Origin: Clonostachys chloroleuca
Lineage: Eukaryota; Ascomycota; Sordariomycetes; Hypocreales; Bionectriaceae
DNA: 64,000 nucleotides
Assembly (NCBI GenBank): GCA_037952775.1
Contig: JBANAY010000003.1
Span: 19,716,001-19,780,000, forward strand
Reading direction: 5' to 3'
Shown here: piece by piece, positions 58,158 to 64,000 of the stretch
How the letters are laid out: the number at the start of each line of letters is the position of its first letter
Position numbering within the stretch: the stretch's first letter is position 1
Program-made: the position numbers and the translations under genes
The notes under the pieces: model-generated
Told to the model about the DNA's origin: nothing
Seen by the model: only the letters and a program-made list of their open reading frames with translations
Databases searched by the model: none

Positions 58158-59105
58158 ATGGGTTTATCAATGAGCAAGGGCGTCAAGTTCGTACCTGACA
58201 AGGATATTCCGTCCCTTGATGGAAAGGTTATTCTGGTCACAGGCGGCAACAGCGGTCTAGGCAAGCAGTCCATTCTAGAGTTCTCCAAGCATGGCCCCAA
58301 GGAGATCTGGCTTGGGGCCCGGAGCAAGGCCAAGGCGCTCGAAGCCATCGAAGATATCACCGCAAAGGTCCCCAACGCGCCGCCCATCAAGTTCGTCCAG
58401 ATGGACTTGGGATCCTTCTCCTCGGTCCGCAAAGCAGCAAAGACCTTCCTCCAGGAAACAGACCGCCTGGATATCCTCCTCCTCAACGCTGGCATCATGT
58501 CCACACCACCTGGTACCATCGAAGACGGCTACGAAGTTCAGTTCGGTACCAACCACATGGGACATGCTCTTCTCACCAAGCTTCTTCTGCCCACCCTGAT
58601 CAAGACGGCCGAGGAGCCAAAGTCCGACGTGCGCGTCGTGGTTCTCGCTTCGTCCGCCCACCAGTATGCTCCCGCCAAGGAGGGCATCATGTTCAACACG
58701 CTCAAGAGCCAGGCCGAGCAGATCAACACCGTCACCCGCTACGGGCAGAGCAAGCTTGCCAATGTTCTCTTTGCCAAGGAGCTTGCCCGGCGCTACCCCA
58801 AGCTCACTGTCTCTTCCCTCCAGCCCGGCCTGGTGACAACCAACTTAGCTAATACCATGAGCGACAACAGCTGGATCATGCGAATCGCCTGGAAGGTCAC
58901 CACGTTCTTCATCGGCGTCGACGTTCCGACCGGCACCCTCAACCAGCTGTGGGCTGCGACCTCACCCGACGTCAAGTCCGGGGAATACTACGAGCCAATT
59001 GGCAGGACAGGCTTGGGCAAACCTCACACGAACAATTCTGCTCTGGCCAGGAAGCTGTGGGATTGGACAGAGAATGAGCTGAAGAATGAGAAGGTTGACT
59101 CGTAA
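58158..59105 (+). CDS. Short-chain dehydrogenase/reductase SDR2 (315 aa, intronless)
   Basis: Single exon. Classical SDR: TGGNSGLG (28-35), NAG (110-112), Ser165/166 in LASSAHQY, Tyr195 and Lys199 in YGQSKLAN, then QPGLVTTNL and a retinol-dehydrogenase-like C-terminus (SGEYYEPIG, LWDWTE). The Met at 58158 is preferred because it gives the normal distance to the cofactor loop; MSKG four codons later is an alternative. NAD(P)-dependent oxidoreductase on an unknown carbonyl or alcohol substrate, probably cytosolic. Closely related to SDR3 downstream (same length, same motif spacing, shared GKQSIL, YGQSKLAN, GEYY, LWDWT), so the pair arose by tandem duplication. Divergent from the regulator. Confidence 0.95.
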   Translation: MGLSMSKGVKFVPDKDIPSLDGKVILVTGGNSGLGKQSILEFSKHGPKEIWLGARSKAKALEAIEDITAKVPNAPPIKFVQMDLGSFSSVRKAAKTFLQETDRLDILLLNAGIMSTPPGTIEDGYEVQFGTNHMGHALLTKLLLPTLIKTAEEPKSDVRVVVLASSAHQYAPAKEGIMFNTLKSQAEQINTVTRYGQSKLANVLFAKELARRYPKLTVSSLQPGLVTTNLANTMSDNSWIMRIAWKVTTFFIGVDVPTGTLNQLWAATSPDVKSGEYYEPIGRTGLGKPHTNNSALARKLWDWTENELKNEKVDS

Positions 59106-59814
59106 ATGTAGTTCACTGAGGATTCCGTTGGTGTTTCCATTCATCGTTGAGAAAGGTTTCTCCGCAGTAGGTGAAATTATCATGCAAGTTTTAATGCGTC
59201 ACCAGAACTGTGTAGGCTTCATACCACTGCTCATCGGATTGTCTCCTCGAAAGAGAGCCATCTAAGACTTGTACCCTTATAAATAGCTACTTTTTTTTCA
59301 TTACATTCATTCCCCTTGTTTATTAATAATAAAATTGCATAAAACAACACACAATTTTAAGACTTTACCAATACATGAATAGCTATATAATTTATCCATA
59401 TGAGAATGATCTTCAACAACAATAGATGAAATTCTATAACCGGCGCGCTCGGAACCCCAAATACGTACGGAGGCTCTAAGCTTTGGGTGCAGTACCGTGC
59501 TAGTACGCTCGGCCGGCCGGGCTAGAATCTACGGTCACGCCACCGCAAGACTTAGTGCCGAAATGTCTCCAGGTATGGATACTGCGGCCGCATAATCCGC
59601 ATCGCAGCTGTTGGGACAGTCATCCGCATAGTTGGAACACCCAGTACATGTATGAAACGGCTAGTCCTAGGCGCCACCAATGCTGTGTTGTTGCTGGCAT
59701 TTAATAGCAACAGTTGCCTACTCAGCATCGGCTGCAAGCCTGGAACTTCGTGACATCTTCTTTTAGCCTTCAAAGTTTCCAGAGCACTTTCTTCGTCTCT
59801 CCCCCTCTGTTGAT
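59106..59814. other. Intergenic: SDR2 3' region and SDR3 promoter
   Basis: An AT-rich part (59281-59420) with AATAATAAAA after SDR2, then GC-rich sequence with CGGCCGGCCG (about 59510-59519, a CGG-N4-CCG palindrome) and GCGGCCGC (59584-59591). The 96-codon minus-strand frame here is unsupported. Confidence 0.5.
59584..59591. promoter_or_regulatory. GCGGCCGC palindrome 4 (SDR3 promoter)
   Basis: 231 bp upstream of the SDR3 ATG; context T-GCGGCCGC-ATA, similar to palindrome 2. Confidence 0.55.
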
Positions 59815-60759
59815 ATGGCGACCCGCTCGGCCTCAACCTCATTCACTCCAGCGAGAGACATCCCGCCGCTCACGAACAAAGTGATTCTAGTTACAGGTGG
59901 TACAGCAGGTCTTGGCAAGCAGTCCATCCTGGAGCTCGCAAGGCACGATCCTGGCCACCTCTGGCTCGCCGCACGCAATGTTACCAAGGCCCAGCAAACG
60001 GTTCGTGAAGTCAAGGAGTTCGTTCCCAACACCCGCATCAGTATCTTGGAGCTAGACCTTGGCTCTCTGCGCTCAGTCCAGCGCTGTGCGTCTCAATTCC
60101 TTGAATCATCGTCTCGTCTCGACATTCTTTTGAACAACGCAGGCATCATGGCTCATCCGGAAAGCGTCACCGCAGACGGGTACGAACTACAATTTGGAAC
60201 AAACTTCCTTGGCCACGCCCTCCTTATCCGACTACTCTTGCCCATCTTGCAGCAAACTGCGCTGCAGGTGCGGCCCGAGAAAGTCCGCATCGTGTGTCTG
60301 ACATCAGGGTCACATGCTCGGGCGCCGCTGGCGGGCATTATGTTCGACACGCTCAAGACCGACGGCAGCTCTATCTCAACAGTCGAGAGGTACGGTCAGA
60401 GCAAGCTAGCCAATATCCTATATGCCAAGGAGCTGGCCCGTAGGCATCCTGAGATTGAGGTAGCGTCTGTAAACCCGGGAATGGTGAGGACAGGGTTGAC
60501 GGGGGTGATGCGCCAAAACAACTTGGTCTATCGTGTGATTTTGTCTATCTTGTCTCCCCTCATAGGGGTCTCAGTCGAGGAGGGAGCCAAGGCTCAGCTG
60601 TGGGCTTGCACAGCTGAGAATATCAACAGCGGAGAGTATTACTCTCGCATCGGAGAGACAGGCAAAGGAAGTCCTCTGACCAACGACCATGCGCTTGCAG
60701 AGAATCTGTGGGACTGGACTAAGACGGAGCTCGATGCATTCTTGTCTACGGGCCAGTGA
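59815..60759 (+). CDS. Short-chain dehydrogenase/reductase SDR3 (314 aa, intronless)
   Basis: Single exon, paralogue of SDR2. TGGTAGLG (27-34), NNAG (107-110), Ser in LTSGSHA (about 164-166), Tyr193 and Lys197 in YGQSKLAN, NPGMVRTGL, and SGEYYSRIG/LWDWTK near the end. All catalytic residues are present, so it should be active. It differs from SDR2 in the substrate-side loops (HARAPLAGIMFDT versus HQYAPAKEGIMFNT, and the lid after the PG motif), suggesting a different or sequential substrate. Same strand as SDR2, 709 bp downstream, with its own promoter palindrome. Confidence 0.95.
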   Translation: MATRSASTSFTPARDIPPLTNKVILVTGGTAGLGKQSILELARHDPGHLWLAARNVTKAQQTVREVKEFVPNTRISILELDLGSLRSVQRCASQFLESSSRLDILLNNAGIMAHPESVTADGYELQFGTNFLGHALLIRLLLPILQQTALQVRPEKVRIVCLTSGSHARAPLAGIMFDTLKTDGSSISTVERYGQSKLANILYAKELARRHPEIEVASVNPGMVRTGLTGVMRQNNLVYRVILSILSPLIGVSVEEGAKAQLWACTAENINSGEYYSRIGETGKGSPLTNDHALAENLWDWTKTELDAFLSTGQ

Positions 60760-60977
60760 TGATTAGTGGCTGGAGTTTGGACATAGTACTCCGGACAGAA
60801 GGACTCTGTCAAATGAGGACACTTGTTGGTAGTTCTGTTATACACTAGTATGTTTCCACAGGCTCTTAAATCGAGCACAGGCCCGAGGGACTGGATGAAA
60901 GCTCTCTCAGATGGTTCTAGTTGCACCCTGAATAAGTTCACGTAGTCAAATCCTCATTAGCTCGCGGCGCGGGCGGC

Positions 60978-60985
60978 GCGGCCGC
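60978..60985. promoter_or_regulatory. GCGGCCGC palindrome 5 (NmrA-like promoter)
   Basis: 275 bp upstream of the start codon; context C-GCGGCCGC-GCT. More CGG triplets follow within 80 bp. Confidence 0.55.
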
Positions 60986-61151
60986 GCTTGATAAGCAGTG
61001 GACCGGTGGGGACCAGGTAGAGTTGACAGAGTTGGCGGCGGAGCGGACGGAGCGGACTTTGACGTATCACCGTCTGGTTCATGCAGTATCCATGGGACGG
61101 AGAGAGAAACAGTTCTGAGGACGATGGGTCTCTACCCTCGCCCTCTTCTTC

Positions 61152-61159
61152 TATATAAG
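61152..61159 (+). promoter_or_regulatory. TATA box of the NmrA-like gene
   Basis: TATATAAG about 101 bp upstream of the ATG, the same spacing as the TATA box of SDR1. Confidence 0.6.
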
Positions 61160-61252
61160 TGCGTATTGCTTCTCATCCTCACTCACAACAATAACTCATT
61201 CTGCGCTCCTCACATTTCCCTTCTCTTATACCAAAAGACACTATCAGTGAAG

Positions 61253-62290
61253 ATGGGCCGTGTCGCTGTTGCTGGGGCTTCCTCCGGCGTCGGCAAGGTT
61301 ATTGCAGACGCCCTTGTCACCGAGATTAAGCACGAGTACATCTTGCTCAGTCGCAACCCGTCGGCTAAGCCGAAGACAGTGCAAGTCGATTACAGTGATA
61401 TCGACGCTCTAGCTGCGACGCTAGACAAGTATCAGGTTGACACCGTCATCTCTGCCCTCTCCCTCGCCACCGATGAGGCAGGCCAGAACCAGGCCAATCT
61501 GATCGAAGCCGCAAAGCGGGCGTCGTCCACGAAGCGCTTCATCCCCAGCGAGTACGGGTCCAGGTGGAACCCAGAGTAGGTCCTTTACAGTTGCCCGCCC
61601 CGATGCCTCTGTGATGTTTTGGCCGCTCCGCGCCATGTCTTGCTAGAACTTGGGCGATTGCTAAAGATGGGCGCCACAGGGATGTCCCCCCTATGCCTAC
61701 TTACCAGGGCAAGGTGAAGGCAATTCGAGCCTTGGAGGACTCGTCTTTGGAGTTCACCGCACTTTACAACTCCTTCTTCATGGACTACCTCGGTGTCCCC
61801 CACATCCCGACCGACATGCCTTACGCTCCCAACGTATTCATCGACCTGGATCACAAGTTTGCCGCTATTCCCGGAGATGGGACGGCATCCTTCGTCGCCA
61901 CACATACCCGTGACGTGGGTCGCTTTGTCGTGGCCCTCCTGGATATGAAGAAGTGGGAGCGCTTCTACACCGTGCACGGGAGCCGACAAAGCCATGCTCG
62001 AAGCTGTGAAACTGGCCGAGGAGCTCACGGGTAGCAAGTTCACCGTTGTCCACGACTCTCTCGAGAAGCTAGAGAAGGGGGTCATCACCCTGACGCCGAC
62101 AGCGCTCAAGATGTACGAAGGCAACGACCAGGCTATTGGGCTGCTGACCCAACAGCTATCCCTGTTTGGACGATGGCTTGCTCAGGGACGCATGGACATG
62201 GACATCTCCCTCAATTCGCTCAACAGCGAGTTCTCGGATATTGAGCCTCTGACCTGGCTCAACATCATTGAGACGTCTTTGAAGAAGTAG
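61253..62290 (+). pseudogene. NmrA/isoflavone-reductase-like NAD(P)-binding protein with a one-base frameshift
   Basis: Exon 61253-61575, intron 61576-61679 (104 nt, GTAGGT...CACAG), exon 61680-62290. The Rossmann loop is GASSGVG (8-14); SALSLATDEAGQNQANLIEA, KRFIPSEYGSRWNPE, FFMDYLG and RDVGRFVVALLDMKKWE follow the family order (NmrA, PCBER, CipA-like reductases). At about 61975-61982 the frame breaks: GTGCACGGGAGCC has one base too many (probably the GGG run), after which MLEAVKLAEELTGSKFTVV continues in the next frame to a normal end. Removing one base gives 311 codons, the expected length. The rest is undamaged and shows no RIP, so this is either a very recent null or a sequencing error. 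Such proteins reduce small aromatic substrates or sense NAD(P). Confidence 0.85.
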
Positions 62291-62719
62291 CCGCTGTCCG
62301 TCGAGCGACACAAAGAATAAATTGGTTTTCAATTTAAACTTTGTTCCTCTTTTTTTTTTTTTACAATCGCAAAATCTGGCACCCTATCAGCTATCATAAC
62401 TTGGACGAACCTGCCATTCATGGGCATGATTATGATTGCAAGCGGAATGGTCATTACAGGTACAGAAAGCTGCGGATGGCCAGAATCAGGGCAACCAGAA
62501 AGCCGAGAATGGATTACGGCCAGCCAGGCGATTAATCGGAAAGGTTTCATTGAGTTGTGTAAAGCTGCATAGTCGGCGTCTTTGTGTACAAAATAAAAGA
62601 AACTCGTACTTCTTCTAGAATGTCTGGGGAACCAGCTAGACGCGCTTCTAATGCTCCGAGACCGAATCGTCGTCGAGCTAAGGATACCATTCTAGATGGA
62701 GACCAGCGAGGTGCGTCGC
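62291..62719. other. 3' region of the NmrA-like gene, no supported gene
   Basis: AATAAA at about 62317, then a T-homopolymer (about 62350-62362). Small plus-strand frames are unsupported. Confidence 0.5.
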
Positions 62720-63100
62720 TCACGACGGAGGGAGCGAGGGGGCGATGTCATGCGGCAGTAGGTTATGTACCCACCCGTGCATCCGATCTGAATGCAGCAT
62801 GCGGAAGGATGTAATGGGGAGGTTGGATCTTGCGACGGCGAGGAGACCCACGTGGATGAGATCCACGAGGTAAAGACAGGTAGAGGTCACCTCTTGCGGT
62901 TCAGGATTTTGCTCGCCGTCGTCTCTAACGGCTAAGGTGCGGAGGTTCACCAGCCGGGAGAGGTGGTGGAGAGATCCGAAATGATGGGGTTGGCGACGGG
63001 GGAAGGATCGAGACATTGGGATGATGGGCCGCGGGTCCAGTAGTGTCCTGTTCCGCAGGCGTGGCGGGGAGGATTGGAACAGCTTCTAACGACCTCGCCG
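62720..63100 (-). pseudogene. F-box/LRR-like protein fragment
   Basis: Minus-strand frame of about 125 codons: LRNRTLLDPRPIIPMSRSFP, then LHHLSRLVNLRTLAVRDDGE, YLVDLIHVGLLAVARSNLPI and RMLHSDRMHGW. The LVNLRTLAV and LLAVARSNLPITS segments resemble the leucine-rich part of fungal F-box proteins. There is no F-box and the frame has no proper beginning; a TAG precedes it. It ends against the RIP tract at 63120. Confidence 0.4.
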
Positions 63101-63189
63101 ATGATGACTTGGCCCTAAGTAGTACTATTGTATTTTGATAACTTAAAGCTTACTATCTTAACTTTACTAAAGTTAATAGTATTTAATTT

Positions 63190-64000
63190 AACTAGGAATA
63201 GTATACTATTATATATAGAAGTAGTAATCAGACTTATCCGTGAGATCTCTATAGAAGGTAGCTGCTTTATATACAGACTGTTTAAAGACAGGCTATCAGC
63301 TATAAAGCTCTTTCGGGAGTAAGAGATAGTACTTAATATATAGCTCTAGTTACTTAATATATTCTTAACATTAGAGTTAATACCCTATATAAAGAAACTA
63401 AGTACTATTAAATAGAATATATAGGATTTCCAGCTTAGTACTCTAACTATTATAGACCTTAGTAATCCTTTCCTATTATCAGGTAATATATATAGTTTGT
63501 TTTCTATATACCTATTAATCTTCTTAGAGGAAAGATCTAACTATAGTTAGATAGTAGCTCTAGATAAAGTATATAAGGTACTGGGTAGCTGATAGTTATT
63601 TTCTTAGAATAGGGCTAATAATTAATAGCTTAGTTCCTAATATAATCTGGAGGAGTAAATATACTAACTGAGGATCTTATCTTAGTAATCAGATAATAAT
63701 AGTATATTAGTATATGAGTTTTTATAGCTATATAAGAGCTAATACTCTTATTATTACTAATCGATCTCTTAAATACTATATTTATATATAGATTTTTATT
63801 ATCTGCTTAGTTTAGGACTCTTAAAGGTTATCTTGCTAGTATTATAGGGAAGAGTAATAGTATTTCGCTATAGTAAGAGTTAGATATTTTCTAGTCTATT
63901 ATAGAGCTATAAATAGGAGAATTATATATATTTTATCCTATAGTATAGATTTATATCTTTAAGAACTAGAATATTATTATAAATTAATTACTTAGCTTGT
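63190..64000 (+). pseudogene. RIP-degraded P-loop ATPase-like gene relic (runs off the right edge)
   Basis: AT-rich DNA with few CpA/TpG. Plus-strand frames give, in order, FIYRLFKDRLSAIKLFRE, QLSTLTIIDLSNPFLLSG, then IVALDKVYKVLGS and, in another frame, MRVFIATQEPTLL and WFRTLKGYL. In intact fungal homologues I recall, these are VVDLSDPF, ALDEAHKY (Walker B-like) and (I/V)I(A/S)TQEPT; here Glu and His are replaced by Lys and Tyr, as C-to-T/G-to-A would do. The Walker A part would lie upstream and is absent. Family memory only, not checked. Confidence 0.5.

Larger units (their letters stand above)
60760..61252 (+). promoter_or_regulatory. Promoter of the NmrA-like gene
   Basis: Contains GCGGCCGC (60978-60985) in a CG-rich block, direct CGG repeats (GGCGGCGGAGCGGACGGAGC, 61033-61052) and a TATA box (TATATAAG at 61152). 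A pyrimidine-rich stretch precedes the ATG. Confidence 0.6.

Noticed and set aside
58136..58661. Minus-strand ORFs of about 127 codons
   Set aside because: Antisense shadows of SDR2.
53537..62290. Complete secondary-metabolite cluster
   Set aside because: No PKS, NRPS, terpene synthase, P450 or transporter in the window; only oxidoreductases and a regulator, so the pathway type is left open.

Overview
The window looks like a two-speed genome region from a filamentous ascomycete (Pezizomycotina). Short introns (57-129 nt) carry CTAAC/CTAAT-type branch sites. HET, NLR-WD40, BTB and dynamin-type genes or relics are present, along with a Zn2Cys6 regulator. Long AT-rich tracts have almost no CpA or TpG left (C survives mainly in CT/CC, G mainly in AG/GG), the signature of repeat-induced point mutation (RIP). 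I did not identify the species.

Layout. 1-4.1 kb: 5' part of a Ty3/gypsy element (G1) on the minus strand. 4.1-16.6 kb: a graveyard. It holds one HET-domain gene that can be modelled with consensus introns, a 68-bp minisatellite at its 5' end, and relics of WD40 (both strands), Nop56, dynamin and BTB genes. A TA-flanked GC-rich inverted-repeat element and AT-rich debris follow. 16.6-47.5 kb: one nested retrotransposon stack that can be unpicked from LTR lengths and target-site duplications (TSDs). A 5'-truncated chromovirus G3 (+) was hit by a Ty1/copia element (18573-26192, TSD AAAAT), by a non-autonomous LTR element D (26207-37027, TSD TTTAA) that itself contains the full gypsy element G2 (27015-34448, TSD TCTCT), and by a second chromovirus G4 (about 38.7-46.4 kb, TSD TTTAA). 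A 766-bp inversion crosses the G3/G4 junction. An unmutated copia-type solo LTR (42401-42594, TSD TAAAT) sits inside G4. 47.5-53.0 kb: mostly gene-poor, with one small Cys-rich protein gene and relics of a Zn2Cys6 factor and an SDR.

53.5-62.3 kb is the live gene island: SDR1 (+), a Zn2Cys6 regulator (-), SDR2 (+), SDR3 (+) and an NmrA/isoflavone-reductase-like gene (+, with a one-base frameshift). The palindrome GCGGCCGC occurs five times here. Every copy is in a promoter region of this island, I saw none in coding sequence, and I noticed none in the other ~55 kb. CGG/CCG half-sites are what Zn2Cys6 proteins bind, so the simplest reading is a small co-regulated oxidoreductase cluster under its own regulator. 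No backbone synthase (PKS/NRPS/terpene) is visible, so the substrate is unknown. The right edge (62.7-64 kb) has an F-box/LRR-like fragment and a RIP-degraded P-loop ATPase-like relic.

The most unusual items are: (1) the promoter palindromes; (2) degenerate ORFs on the strand opposite to pol, between the pol end and the 3' LTR, in three LTR elements of two superfamilies; (3) the minisatellite whose units each carry a splice donor and an acceptor-like end, next to the HET gene; (4) the stack with its mutation stratigraphy and inversion; (5) an LTR/leader complementarity suggesting self-primed reverse transcription. In heavily RIP-mutated DNA TGA is rare and TAA/TAG are common, so reading frames there were accepted only with motif support or an unusually low stop count.
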